From assembly GCF_000718775.1 (NCBI RefSeq), contig NZ_JOCB01000125.1:1-42931 (forward strand): 42,931 bases of DNA, in the 5' to 3' direction. The position numbers were made by a program, and so were the translations under genes. Below, one piece after another: positions 7,489 through 16,077 of the stretch. Origin of the DNA: Streptomyces sp. NRRL S-31. GTDB lineage: Bacteria > Actinomycetota > Actinomycetes > Streptomycetales > Streptomycetaceae. The notes under the pieces were generated by a model, which was not told the DNA's origin, did not search any database, and was given only the letters and a program-made list of their open reading frames with translations. The number at the start of each line of letters is the position of its first letter. Position 1 is the stretch's first letter.

Positions 7489-9066
7489 TCAGGCCTTGTA
7501 CAGCTCCCAGAAGCGGAAGATCGTCGAGGGGTCGAGACAGTAGTCGTAACCGCGGACGTCGTCGCGGACGACCGCGTACTGCTTGCCCTGCCACACCGGC
7601 AGCACCGGCAGCTGCTCGGCCACGATCTCCTGGAGCCGCGCGAAGTCCGCGGCGGTGTCGACCCGGTCGCTCCGGGCGGCGGTGCGGGGCAGCAGCGTGT
7701 GCGTGATCTCGCGGTTGGAGTAGTGGTTCTCCAGCACGTTGCCCTGGCCGAAGAAGGGCGCGGTGAAGTTGTCGGCGTCGGGGTAGTCGGGCACCCACCC
7801 CTTCACGTAGACGCCGAACCTGCCCGCGGCCACGGCCTTCTCGTACTGGTCGAAGGGCAGGGAGCGCACGGTGGCCTGGAACAGACCGCTCGTGTTCAGC
7901 TGGTCGGCGATGGCGGAGAGCTCCTGGTCGGTGGCCGGGCCGTAGCGGGAGGGGGTGGACCAGAGCGTCAGCCTCACCTTCCCCTCGATGCCTTCGGCGC
8001 GCAGCGCGGCGGCGGCCTCCTTCGGCGAGGGCGAGGAGCCGTAGCGGTCGAAGAACGCGGCGTCGTGCCCGGCGATCCCGGCGGGGACGAGGGAGTACAG
8101 CGGGATGGCCGTGCCGTGGTAGACCTGCTTGATCAGCGCTTCCCGGTCCAGGACGAAGGCGATGGCCCTGCGCACCCCGAGCCGGCCCGCCACCGGGTCC
8201 CTCATGTTGAAGACCAGGTGCTGCACCTCGGCGCTGGTTCCCTCGACGACATCGACGTCCTTCTCGCCGGTCTGCTCGTCGATGCCGGCGATGTCCTCCG
8301 CGCTCAGTCCCCGGTAGGCGATGTCCACCGTGCCGTCGACCACGCTGTCCTTCAGCGCCGTCCGGTCGCCGTGGAAGAACCTCAGCGTGACACCGGAGTT
8401 CTTGGCCTTGGCCACTCCCTTGTAGCGCGGGTTGACGGAGAAGACGGCCTTCCTCCTGTCGAAGGAGTCGAGCTTGTACGGCCCGGAGCCGATCGCCGTC
8501 GCCTCCTTGCTCAGCCCGTCCGGGTCGTAGACACGGTGGTCGACGATGGATCCCGCACCGGAAGCAATCTTGCTGGGGAAGGTGGCGTCCGATGTCTTGA
8601 GACGGAAGACGACCGTCCGGTCGTCCGGGGTGTCGACCCTGTTCAGCGACTCCAGCAGCACCGCCGGGCCGGCCGGGTCGTTGATGCGCAGCACCCGTTC
8701 CATGGAGAACTTGACGTCCTCGGCGGTGAGCGGGTCACCGTTGCTGAACTTCAGGCCGTCCTTCAGGGTGCACCGGTAGGTCCGGGCCCGGGCATCGGTG
8801 AAGGAGCACTCCTTCGCGGCGTCCGGCTCCGGCTCGGTTCCCCCGTTGGGAAAGGTGAGCAGGGACTGGAAAACGTTGTTGAACAGCAGCCAGGACCCCG
8901 GGTCGTAGCCGGAGGCGGGGTCCACCGCCAGTACGTCGTCCGACATGCCGATCACTATGCGCTGACCGCTGTGCCAGTCTCCGAGCCCGGTACCGCATCC
9001 CGCCAGCGGGAAGGAGGCCAACAGCATGAGGGAGGGCAGGACGAGCCACTTCTTGGGGGGATTCAC
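7489..9066 (-). CDS. Family-5 ABC transporter solute-binding lipoprotein (peptide/oligopeptide type), orphan
   Basis: A 525-aa extracytoplasmic binding protein. A lipoprotein signal is clear: KK, a hydrophobic stretch, then the lipobox FPLAGC with Cys24 as the lipidated residue. The mature part shows family hallmarks such as LKFSNGDPLTAEDVKFSMERVL, GSGPYKLDSFDRR and GVRRAIAFVLDREALI. Proteins of this type deliver peptides, nickel or opines to an ABC permease. No permease or ATPase gene is nearby, so it must share a transporter encoded elsewhere or act as a sensor. The GTG at 9066 gives the shortest N-terminus that keeps the signal peptide, and AAAGG lies about 8 bases upstream. Ligand unknown. 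Confidence 0.9.
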   Translation of the reverse strand: MNPPKKWLVLPSLMLLASFPLAGCGTGLGDWHSGQRIVIGMSDDVLAVDPASGYDPGSWLLFNNVFQSLLTFPNGGTEPEPDAAKECSFTDARARTYRCTLKDGLKFSNGDPLTAEDVKFSMERVLRINDPAGPAVLLESLNRVDTPDDRTVVFRLKTSDATFPSKIASGAGSIVDHRVYDPDGLSKEATAIGSGPYKLDSFDRRKAVFSVNPRYKGVAKAKNSGVTLRFFHGDRTALKDSVVDGTVDIAYRGLSAEDIAGIDEQTGEKDVDVVEGTSAEVQHLVFNMRDPVAGRLGVRRAIAFVLDREALIKQVYHGTAIPLYSLVPAGIAGHDAAFFDRYGSSPSPKEAAAALRAEGIEGKVRLTLWSTPSRYGPATDQELSAIADQLNTSGLFQATVRSLPFDQYEKAVAAGRFGVYVKGWVPDYPDADNFTAPFFGQGNVLENHYSNREITHTLLPRTAARSDRVDTAADFARLQEIVAEQLPVLPVWQGKQYAVVRDDVRGYDYCLDPSTIFRFWELYKA

Positions 9067-9491
9067 TGCACGTGCCTTTTCTGCGGGAGGAGGACGGACG
9101 GGGTCGATGGGAAGGTGTCTCACCGACACTCGTGAGCGACTGTGCCGTACGGCGTCCGAGTCTCCCGGTCGGGGCATATGAGACGCACATGTCAGAGGTC
9201 GCGTCCCAGCCAGACTAGTCAGCCGGTGCGAGTCCGCGACGCGACGGCGTCGTGGCGCCGCGTGGGGAGCGAAAGCCCCCTTAACGGTGATAACCGGTCG
9301 AACATTTGGAGGGCTATGGGCGTTTTGATCTTTCTTCGCAAGGCGCAGGCGCACCCACACCCAGCGATTTCACGCCAATCTCGCTGCCCCAAAAGGCAGC
9401 GATGTTGCACTCGCCGTCCGCAAACGCGCGCGCACCGCGCGACCCGTCGCGCCGGTCACACATGTGAGAAGTGATGCCATGCCCGCGCCTC
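9067..9491. other. AT-richer intergenic region upstream of the solute-binding gene
   Basis: No credible gene. It holds GCACATGTC (9185-9193), an exact CACATGTG (9459-9466), and a hairpin TCGCTGCC/GGCAGCGA (9381-9388 with 9395-9402, 6-nt loop) that may terminate the LAL gene read on the - strand. The lower GC content suggests promoter DNA for the solute-binding gene, but no -10/-35 pair is convincing on the - strand. Confidence 0.4.
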
Positions 9492-9521
9492 TTCACATGT
9501 GTGCGCACCCTGGGATATGAT
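9492..9521 (+). promoter_or_regulatory. Strong sigma-70-like promoter overlapping a CACATGTG palindrome, pointing into the LAL gene 3' end
   Basis: TTCACA (9492-9497), an 18-bp spacer and TATGAT (9516-9521) form one of the best -35/-10 matches in the window. The palindrome CACATGTG (9494-9501) overlaps the -35 box. A transcript would start near 9528 and run antisense to the end of the LAL regulator. It would meet GAGGAGG and an ATG at 9549 that opens only 21 codons. A regulator bound to the palindrome would be placed to block this promoter (inference). Confidence 0.45.
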
Positions 9522-9532
9522 CCACCCGAGGG

Positions 9533-12328
9533 CTACGAGGAGGCTCCCATGCTGCTGAGAGCGTCGCGGAGCTGGGCCCGGTTGGTGATCCCGAGCTTCG
9601 GATACGTCTGGTAGAGGTGGAAGCCGATGGTCCGCGCGGACAGGAGCAGCCGTTCGCCGATCTGCCGATTGGTCAGTCCGGTGGCCGCCAGCCGCGCGAT
9701 CTGCAACTGCTGCGGGGTGAGCCGCTCGATGCCCCGCGAGGCGCCGTCGTCGCCGCGGACGCTCACCCCGCAGGCGCGCAGTTCCGCCGCGGCGCGCTCG
9801 ACGTACGGGCGTGCCCCCAGCTGCTCGAAGACGGTGAGCGCACGTGCCAGTTCACCGCGCGCCTCACTCGTGCGGCGCCTGCGGCGCAGCCACTCCCCGT
9901 ACTCCAGCAGGACGACCGCCCGCTCGAAGGGCCACGTCTCCCCCGCCGGATCGCCCAGCGCGGCACCGAACAGGTCCTCCGCCTCCTCGTCGGCCGCGAG
10001 GACCGCCCTGGCGCGGCGCACCAGCAGCAGCACCCGCGGGGACATCCGGCCCTCCAGCTGCCGTCGCACCGCGTCCACCACCCGGGCGGCGTCGTCCTGC
10101 TTGCCCACCCGCAAGGCCGCCGCGGCCAGGTCACCGATGCCGTAGTAGGAGGCGTGGTAGTGCACCGGCCGGGGATCTTCTCCGACCGTGAAGAGTCTGC
10201 GCAGCAGTTCGTACTCCAGAGGATGGTTGCCCTCCACACCGGCCACCATGGCGCGCACCCAGCGCGCCCGGGCCCCCAGGGCGCGGCTGTCCGCCGGGTC
10301 CACCCCGGCCACGGCCTGGTCGATCAGCTTGCGCGCGTCGGCGGCCTCGCCCTTCAGGGCGAGCAGCGCCGCTCCCACGAACATCGCGGAGCGGCCCGCC
10401 ATCTCCAGTCCGTTCTCCGCGGCGATCCGCCGGGCTTCCTCGGCCGAGGCCCACGCCGCTTCCCAGGCACCGGCCTCGAACTGCGCCAGCGCCAGCGCCT
10501 GCCCCAGCGTGGCGTTGGAACCGACGGTCGTGGCGGCTCGCAGGTGCTCCGCCGCGGCGCCCAGGAGCCGGATCGCCGTGGCCGTCTCGTCCAGCACCCA
10601 GGCGGCGCCACCGAGGATGGTCAGCTGGTCGACGTCACGGTCGGGATCGGCCAGGCAGCTCCGCAGCAGTTCCAGTACGGTCTCGCGGGCCTCGAAAGGG
10701 TCGCAGCCGGCCCGGGTCCAGGCTTGGTCGAAGTCCCGGCCGGCGTCGGAGGGGATGCGGGCGAGCAGGGCTCGCATCTGCCGGCGGTAGGTGTCGTCGC
10801 CGGTGCTGTAGACGACGAAGGCCGCGTGTCCCACCGCGGTCAGCGCCGTGATCGGATCCTCCTCCACCACGTCCTCGGCCAGCGGGAGCAGGTGGGACAG
10901 CGCGGCCTTCTGCCGCGTCGTCGCCGCCAGGGCCCAGCCCGTCCACAGTTTGGCCGCCATCAGCATGGCCTCGTCGTCCGTCGCCGAGATGACGCCGCCG
11001 GCCAGCTTCTCGACCCACAGCGGTTCGCCCGCGTTCATCGCCGACTCGATCGCGTCCAGCAGCCGTCGCGCCCGCTGCCTTCCCTCCGGGCTGAGTTCCG
11101 CGGCCCGTTGCAGGGCCGCCGCGGCCACCCGGTACCCCCCTCGGCGGCGGGCCCGCCCGGCGGTCTCCTCCAGCGCCGCGGCGATCGCCTCGTCCGGCAC
11201 CAGTGTCGCGGCGGCCATGTGCCATGCCCTGCGGTCGGGATCGCCGCCGAGGACCTCGGCCAGCGCGAGGTGCGCCTTCCGCCGCTCGGCGAACGAGGCG
11301 GACCCGTACACCGCCGACCGCATCAGCGGATGGCGGAACGTGACGCGCCCGCTTTCCAGACGCACCAGTCCGGCCTCCTCGGCGACGGACCAGGCGTCCA
11401 CGTTCGCGGAGGCCGCGGAGGCCGCCAGCAGGGCGGCGGGCACGTCCGGTGCGTCCGCCGCGGCCGCGAAGAGAAGTACCCGTCGTGTCCCCTCCGGCAG
11501 CCCCTCCAGGCGCCTGGCGAACACCTCCTCGAGCCGTGCGGTCAGGGGAAGCGCCTCGGCGGACCCGGTCGGCGCGGGCGGACTCGACCCAGCCGTGGCC
11601 CGGGCCAGCTCCACGAGGGCCAGGGGGTTGCCGGCCGCCTGCCGGAGGATGTGCTCCCTGAGCTGCCCGCGCGGAGGCCGGGGCTGGGCGTCGAGCAGCC
11701 GCTCGGCGGCCGTGTCGTCCAGCGGCCGCGCCGGCAGGCGGACGACGTCCTCCCCGAACTGCCGGGGAGCTTCGTCACCCCGCACGCCCAGCAGCAGGGC
11801 CACCGGCTCACCGGGCAGCCGCCGCGCGACGAAGGCCAGCGCATCCAACGAGCAGGCGTCGAGCCACTGCGCGTCGTCGACGAGGAGCAGCACCGGCTGC
11901 CGGACGGCGGCGTCGGACAGCAGTGTCAGCACGGCCAGGTTGATCAGGAGGCGCTCGGGCCGGTCCTGATCCGTCCGGTGGTCCGTCTCGCCGAAACCGA
12001 AGGCGCCCAGCAGGGCGCGCCGTTGTGCGGCCGGGAGGTCACCGGCGCCGGCGAGCACCGGTTCGAGCAGCTGGTGCAGCCCCGCGAAGGCGAGTTCGCG
12101 CTCGCCCTCGTGTCCTGAGCAGCGCAGCACCCGGAAGCCGCGTTCCAGGGCCTCCTCCGCCGCCGCCTTCAGCAGGGCGCTCTTGCCTGAGCCCGCCTCA
12201 CCGAGGACGACGAGTGCCGGAGGTTCCTCCTGGCGGACGGGTGTGAGGAAGGCCCGGAGCCGACGCAATTCGGCCTCGCGCCCGACGATGCCCGTCCTCC
12301 GCGGAACGGCACCAGCCTCAGGACCCAT
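9533..12328 (-). CDS. LAL-type LuxR-family transcriptional regulator with AAA/NACHT-like ATPase domain
   Basis: A 931-aa regulator. Residues about 15-280 form the ATPase domain, with Walker A GEAGSGKS at 43-50 and a Walker B-like LLLVDDAQWLD near 150. A long helical TPR-like middle (about 350-850) follows. The C-terminus has the LuxR helix-turn-helix LTPQQLQIARLAATGLTNRQIGERL (about 865-925). LAL proteins are large ATP-dependent activators, often of secondary-metabolite or catabolic genes. The ATG follows AGGAGG closely. Length is typical (900-1000 aa). The only same-strand neighbour downstream is the solute-binding gene, about 470 bases away, which could be its target (inference). The ligand is unknown. 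Confidence 0.92.
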   Translation of the reverse strand: MGPEAGAVPRRTGIVGREAELRRLRAFLTPVRQEEPPALVVLGEAGSGKSALLKAAAEEALERGFRVLRCSGHEGERELAFAGLHQLLEPVLAGAGDLPAAQRRALLGAFGFGETDHRTDQDRPERLLINLAVLTLLSDAAVRQPVLLLVDDAQWLDACSLDALAFVARRLPGEPVALLLGVRGDEAPRQFGEDVVRLPARPLDDTAAERLLDAQPRPPRGQLREHILRQAAGNPLALVELARATAGSSPPAPTGSAEALPLTARLEEVFARRLEGLPEGTRRVLLFAAAADAPDVPAALLAASAASANVDAWSVAEEAGLVRLESGRVTFRHPLMRSAVYGSASFAERRKAHLALAEVLGGDPDRRAWHMAAATLVPDEAIAAALEETAGRARRRGGYRVAAAALQRAAELSPEGRQRARRLLDAIESAMNAGEPLWVEKLAGGVISATDDEAMLMAAKLWTGWALAATTRQKAALSHLLPLAEDVVEEDPITALTAVGHAAFVVYSTGDDTYRRQMRALLARIPSDAGRDFDQAWTRAGCDPFEARETVLELLRSCLADPDRDVDQLTILGGAAWVLDETATAIRLLGAAAEHLRAATTVGSNATLGQALALAQFEAGAWEAAWASAEEARRIAAENGLEMAGRSAMFVGAALLALKGEAADARKLIDQAVAGVDPADSRALGARARWVRAMVAGVEGNHPLEYELLRRLFTVGEDPRPVHYHASYYGIGDLAAAALRVGKQDDAARVVDAVRRQLEGRMSPRVLLLVRRARAVLAADEEAEDLFGAALGDPAGETWPFERAVVLLEYGEWLRRRRRTSEARGELARALTVFEQLGARPYVERAAAELRACGVSVRGDDGASRGIERLTPQQLQIARLAATGLTNRQIGERLLLSARTIGFHLYQTYPKLGITNRAQLRDALSSMGASS

Positions 12329-12763
12329 GCCTCCTCCTAGCCGGACACCGTCGCAGAGCCGAGCACTACCCCGAACGGGAGCCTAGCAGCCTGTTTCATT
12401 TGGCTGCGCCCTCGCTCGGGAGCACGGCCGTCCCTGGGCCGGGCGCCTCGCGACCGGCCGACGGGCTCGTCCGCCGCCCGTCCGGCCGGACCCGGACCCT
12501 GCACCGCGCACCCGGAACGAGGCGTCCCGGTGTCCGGAACACACCCTTGTACGGTCATGCCGTCCCGCCGTACCGGACCGTCCGCCGGTACCCGTACCCG
12601 CGTTCGCCGCGGACACCGGGCGGAACCGGTGCGCCCGTCCCGCCGGGCGCGGTCATCGGACCGAAGCGGGGCCGGGTGTCCTCTTTCCCCTCTCGTCATC
12701 CCATCGGGGCGCACCGCACCAGGCTGCCTTTGCATCGGCCTGCGGGTAGGGCACACTCCGGGT
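12329..12763. other. Gene-free region between the LAL gene and the transposase relic
   Basis: 435 bases with no credible gene. The promoter of the LAL gene should lie in its left part, read on the - strand, but no box is convincing. Open frames here are rich in Arg and Pro and have no family resemblance. No inverted repeat marking an intact left end of the adjacent IS was recognised. Confidence 0.4.
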
Positions 12764-13159
12764 GTGTCGGGCGAGTTGGTGGAACGGTTGGTCCCTGAGG
12801 ATCTGTGGCACCTCTTTCAGCAGGTGGCGCCACCCGCGCCGGTACGCCCGCAAGGTGGTGGCAGGCGGCGTTACGGCGACCGCGAAGTACTGGCGGCCAT
12901 CGTGTTCGTCGCGCTGGCGGACTGCTCCTGGAACCAGTTGCCTCCCGGCTTCGGACTGTCCGGTGTCACCGCGTTCCGGCGCTTCAGCGAATGGTCGGAG
13001 GCACGCGTCTGGGACAGGCTGTGGGTGCTCGTCCAGCAGGACACCGGGCTGGAGAACGAGCACTGGTGCCGGAGCGCCGTCGGGAGTGTCAGCGGTCGGG
13101 TCGCACGGTCCGGCACGCGGCAGGAGACGGTCCCGGGCGGGCCGCGGTCCCAGCCCTGA
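12764..13159 (+). pseudogene. IS5-like transposase, truncated N-terminal relic
   Basis: The frame from GTG 12764 begins SGELVERLVPEDLWHLFQQV and continues VRPQGGGRRRYGDREVLAAIVFVALADCSWNQLPPGFGLSGVTAFRRFSEW. This is the N-terminal helical domain of the IS5-type transposases common in Streptomyces. Similarity fades near residue 110, and the frame stops at 13159 without the DDE catalytic core, which would need another 150 or so residues. The part that remains is not frameshifted but carries several unusual residues, consistent with drift. It is inactive and could be the remains of the element that mobilised the nearby MITE (inference). Confidence 0.75.
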
Positions 13160-13558
13160 CCCCGAGGACGACGAAACAGGCGGACAGCGGAGCGGACACC
13201 GCGTGGAGCAAGCAGCCGGCGGACAGCTTCCACCGCGCGAGGGACGGGAACGGCCGGCGCGAGGGAGACCGCCATCCCCGGGGAGCCGGACGGCGAGGGA
13301 TGCGGCCGCCGCACACCCCGCGCGGCCCCGGAAGGAGCGGGTCGTCGCCGCGCGGCGGGGGCGGTGCGGGGGCGGGGCGGTGTCGAGGCGGACTGGGGGA
13401 TGTGCCGGGCCGCTTCACACGGCCTGCGAGCCGGTGCGGTGCGGAGGCGAGGGCCGGCTACGGGACGGGGAGACGGTGGGGGGCAGGCGGCCGCATCAGC
13501 TCCGGTGCTCCGCCGCGGGCTGTGTCGTTTGACGGATGCCGGGGACCTCCGGCGCGGC
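13160..13558. other. Gene-free region between transposase relic and MITE
   Basis: 399 bases with no supportable gene. The missing transposase core is not recognisable in any frame, so this is either eroded IS sequence or unrelated spacer. Confidence 0.4.
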
Positions 13559-13737
13559 CTAGGGCGTGTCTGACAATTCCCGTCTGCCGCGCGGCGCCAT
13601 GCACGCACTCTCGCCGCACCGGCCCCAGACCCAAGTACGTCCAGTACGAGGGCCTGGGGCCGGCACGCCGAGAGCACGCACCTGACGCCGCGCGGCCGCC
13701 CTTCGGGCGACGACGCGAATTGTCAGACACGCCCTAG
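13559..13737. mobile_element. 179-bp MITE-like element with perfect terminal inverted repeats and CTAG flanks
   Basis: The two ends are exact 21-bp inverted repeats (13559-13579 and 13717-13737). Inside the CTAG flanks each reads GGCGTGTCTGACAATTC. The outermost CTAG on each side fits a YTAR target duplication, as made by some IS5-group elements. The interior is itself an imperfect palindrome: CCGCGCGGCG and CCGGCCCCAG on the left recur inverted on the right, around a centre that includes AAGTACGTCCAGTAC. The whole element could fold into one long hairpin. It has no coding capacity. A non-autonomous element moved by an IS5-family transposase fits best. Confidence 0.75.
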
Positions 13738-13779
13738 CCTTGTGCCGTCCCGATGCGCGGGCCGCGGCGGCCTCGTGAC

Positions 13780-13791
13780 TCACACGTGTGA
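13780..13791. promoter_or_regulatory. Perfect 12-bp palindrome TCACACGTGTGA
   Basis: TCACACGTGTGA is fully symmetric and is followed directly by CGTATCTT. It lies between the MITE and the small LuxR gene, 387 bases before that gene's chosen start. It contains the ACACGTGT core seen in other gene-free parts of this window, and it looks like an operator for a dimeric regulator. Confidence 0.45.
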
Positions 13792-14177
13792 CGTATCTTT
13801 GCGGCCCGGCACGATGACGAACACCGGCCGCCTCCACCAGGCCGGTCAGCGGCGGAAGGCACGGCGTGCATACCCTACTCGACAGGCAGGCCCTACCGGA
13901 CCGTTGGAGTCGTCCGTTCCGGCACACGCGGTATCCTGCTGCGCGGCCGGCTCCGGTCATCGCGCGCGGGCAGACCTCGGACCGGCGTCGCTCGCCCGGC
14001 GAGCGGCCTCCCTCCGTACCACACGTCCCCGCCATGCGTCCGCGGACCGCTTGGGTGGGGCTTCGACGGCGCACAGCAGGAACTCGGTGATGGCTCATGC
14101 AGGGCTACTTCGCGCAGGCCCCGGAAGCAGCGGACATCCTCGCGGGCGGATGGCCCCGCCTGACATCGGGAGCCACC
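13792..14177. other. Gene-free region before the small LuxR gene
   Basis: 386 bases with no supportable gene. The frame of the LuxR gene extends back to an ATG at 14097, but that extension resembles no known protein. No further regulatory structure was recognised. Confidence 0.4.
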
Positions 14178-14843
14178 ATGCCCGCAGCGCACTCCGGGAC
14201 CCGGGTGAGCGGCCCGCCGACCCGGGCGCTCCCCGTCACCCTCACGCTGACGGCCAGTGACGCGCTCACGGAGGAGGGTGCGCAGGTATGTCTGAAGGCC
14301 ATGGAAGGTGTGCGCGTGCTGCCCTGGGGCGAGCGGCAGGGAGCCCAGATCGCCCTGGTGCTGGCACACGACGTCACCGGGGACACCCTGCGGGTCATAA
14401 AGGAGGCTGCCGGCAGCCCGGGCGGCCGTCGGCTTCCCGTCCTGCTCGTGGCGGACACGGTCAGCGAGCGGAACCTGGTCCGCTCCGTCTCGCTCGGCGT
14501 GGTCGGTGTACTGCTGCGCGCGGAGGTCGGCTTCGCCGACCTGGTGGCGGCCGCCCGGGACGCCCTGCTCGGACGGTCCCCCATGCCCGCCGCCATGACG
14601 CGCACCGTGCTCGACAGACTCCAGGTCCTGGAAGCGCAGCGCTCACGCGCTCCCGAGCTGAACCCGCGGGAGGTCAACGTGCTGCAACTGGTGGCCGAGG
14701 GCCTGAGCACGGCGGAGGTCGCGTCCCACCTCAACTACTCCGAGCGGACCATCAAGAACATCCTGCACGAGATGATCACGCGGCTGAACCTGCGCAATCG
14801 CACCCAGGCGGTGGCTTGGGCCATCCGCAGCGGGCAGTTGTAG
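14178..14843 (+). CDS. LuxR-family response-regulator-like transcription factor
   Basis: A 221-aa regulator of NarL/FixJ size. The first 135 residues follow a receiver-like alternating alpha/beta pattern (ALVLAHDVTGDTLRVIKEA, LPVLLVADTVSERNLVRSVSLGVVGVLLRAE). The acidic cluster normally found after the first strand is absent, so it may not be phosphorylated in the usual way. Residues about 155-221 form the LuxR helix-turn-helix (LNPREVNVLQLVAEGLSTAEVASHLNYSERTIKNIL). No histidine kinase is adjacent. ATG 14178 was preferred because GGGAG lies eight bases upstream. An in-frame ATG at 14097 would add 27 residues of low-complexity character. Function is unknown. Such atypical orphan regulators often act in antibiotic or developmental control. 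Confidence 0.85.
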   Translation: MPAAHSGTRVSGPPTRALPVTLTLTASDALTEEGAQVCLKAMEGVRVLPWGERQGAQIALVLAHDVTGDTLRVIKEAAGSPGGRRLPVLLVADTVSERNLVRSVSLGVVGVLLRAEVGFADLVAAARDALLGRSPMPAAMTRTVLDRLQVLEAQRSRAPELNPREVNVLQLVAEGLSTAEVASHLNYSERTIKNILHEMITRLNLRNRTQAVAWAIRSGQL

Positions 14844-14920
14844 ACCAGGTGGAACGCCCGGCTCGCCGAGCGGCCCGACCGAGCACCGCCAGTGCACGAT
14901 GGACGACCGTGGCCTCCCGG

Positions 14921-14950
14921 AAAACACGTGTGTCCCGCGACCGCTAGGCT
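14921..14950 (+). promoter_or_regulatory. ACACGTGT palindrome with promoter-like spacing before the GNAT gene
   Basis: ACACGTGT (14924-14931) is followed by TAGGCT (14945-14950), a fair -10 box. The core-to-box distance is within a base or so of that at 9494-9521. The GNAT gene starts 214 bases downstream. The rest of the gap 14844-15163 holds no gene. Confidence 0.4.
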
Positions 14951-15163
14951 GGGGGTGCACGGGCGTCCCGGCCCGGCACGCGGGAAACCCGCCGTGCCCG
15001 CCACCCTCGCGGCACACGACACCCGGGAGTGCACGCCCAGGTCCGTGCCGGACGACCGAATCCCCCGTTTCCCGCCCGATTGCCCCGGCATCCACCCGTG
15101 CGCCCCACAGTGCCGCGCAGGCCGCTGCCAACGGGGTGCGACGAACGACAGGAGCCACCCACC

Positions 15164-15784
15164 GTGTCGACTCCCGCACCGGCTGCCGGTGCAGTCCCTG
15201 CCGGCTGCCACACGATCACGACGCGTGGTGGTGCGCAGACCACCACCCGTGCCGCCACGCCGGACGACCACGCGCTCGTCAGTGCGATGCACGCGCGCTC
15301 CAGTCCGCAATCGCGCTACAGCCGCTACCAGAGCGCCCGACGCGACCTGACCTTCGCCGAGTGGGCCCACCTCGTCGACCCCGGTCGCGGCCTGAGCCGG
15401 ATCGCCCACGCCCGTCACTCCCCGTCACACGTCGTCGCCGTGTCCCATCTGCTGTTCACGGCCACGGCCGGCGTGGGCGAACTGGGCATCCTGGTGGAGG
15501 ACGCCTGGCAGAACATGGGGCTGGGGACGGCTCTGGTACGGCATGCCCTGGTCCAGGCGCAGAGCCTCGGTCTGCACACCGTCCTGGTGATCACCGAGTT
15601 GTCCAACCACCGGATGCGCGGTATCTGCCGCACCCTGGGGTCCCGTACCCTGCGTGTCGACGGCGACGTCATGGACCTGGCCCTGCCGGTCGCCGACCCG
15701 CCCCTCGTCCAGGACGCCGACCGCCGCTGCCACCCGTCCGCCCAGCATGTGGTCATTCCATGCCCGGCCCGGTCCAGAAGGTGA
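15164..15784 (+). CDS. GNAT-family N-acetyltransferase
   Basis: A 206-aa protein with one GNAT fold. Acetyl-CoA-binding motif A is seen in GELGILVEDAWQNMGLGTALV (the QNMGLG loop binds the pyrophosphate), followed by the helix LVQAQSLGLHTVLVITELSNHRM. The N-terminal part shows the expected ALVSAMHARSSPQSRYSRY helices. It resembles the GNAT domains found in actinobacterial acyl-CoA-dependent protein acetyltransferases, but no CoA-ligase part is present, so the acceptor is unknown. The GTG start follows CAGGAG by nine bases. The C-terminal 30 residues after LALPVADPP look disordered. It stands alone between LuxR and LysR genes on the same strand. Confidence 0.82.
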   Translation: MSTPAPAAGAVPAGCHTITTRGGAQTTTRAATPDDHALVSAMHARSSPQSRYSRYQSARRDLTFAEWAHLVDPGRGLSRIAHARHSPSHVVAVSHLLFTATAGVGELGILVEDAWQNMGLGTALVRHALVQAQSLGLHTVLVITELSNHRMRGICRTLGSRTLRVDGDVMDLALPVADPPLVQDADRRCHPSAQHVVIPCPARSRR

Positions 15785-15909
15785 CACGCCTCGGCCCGCC
15801 GTCCCCCACGCCGTGGTGGCCGGACGGCCGCCGGCCCCGGTCATCTGCCCCCTCCCGGAAACGACAACGTCCCGGCGACACACGCCCTGGCACACACAAG
15901 GACTCGTAC

Positions 15910-16077
15910 ATGACAGCATTCCCCGCGCGGGTGCACCCTGTCCCGTCGGTGCGGCCGCACGACGGTCACCGCGCGAGCGGGGCGCCCCTGGGCGCCTTCG
16001 GGCGTCGTCTCCGTGACCGCGGTGGACGCCCGAACTCCCCGGGCACGCCGGCAGCCGTCCGGACACCGCGCCGATGA
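15910..16077 (+). CDS. Possible 55-aa leader ORF coupled to the LysR gene
   Basis: ATG 15910 lies seven bases after AAGGAC. The 55-codon frame (MTAFPARVHPVPSV...) ends in a TGA that overlaps the LysR ATG in the sequence ATGA. The LysR start has no Shine-Dalgarno of its own, so translational coupling from this ORF would explain its expression. The peptide is rich in Arg, Pro and Gly and resembles nothing known. It may be a leader with no protein function. Confidence 0.4.
   Translation: MTAFPARVHPVPSVRPHDGHRASGAPLGAFGRRLRDRGGRPNSPGTPAAVRTPRR

Noticed and set aside
6376..9135. 919-codon open frame on the + strand across the GlxA-type and solute-binding genes
   Set aside because: It is the shadow of two well-supported genes, with Arg/Gly/Val-rich composition and no family resemblance.
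9617..12118. 833-codon open frame antisense to the LAL regulator
   Set aside because: High GC leaves antisense frames open. The LAL frame has clear Walker and HTH motifs and this one has none.
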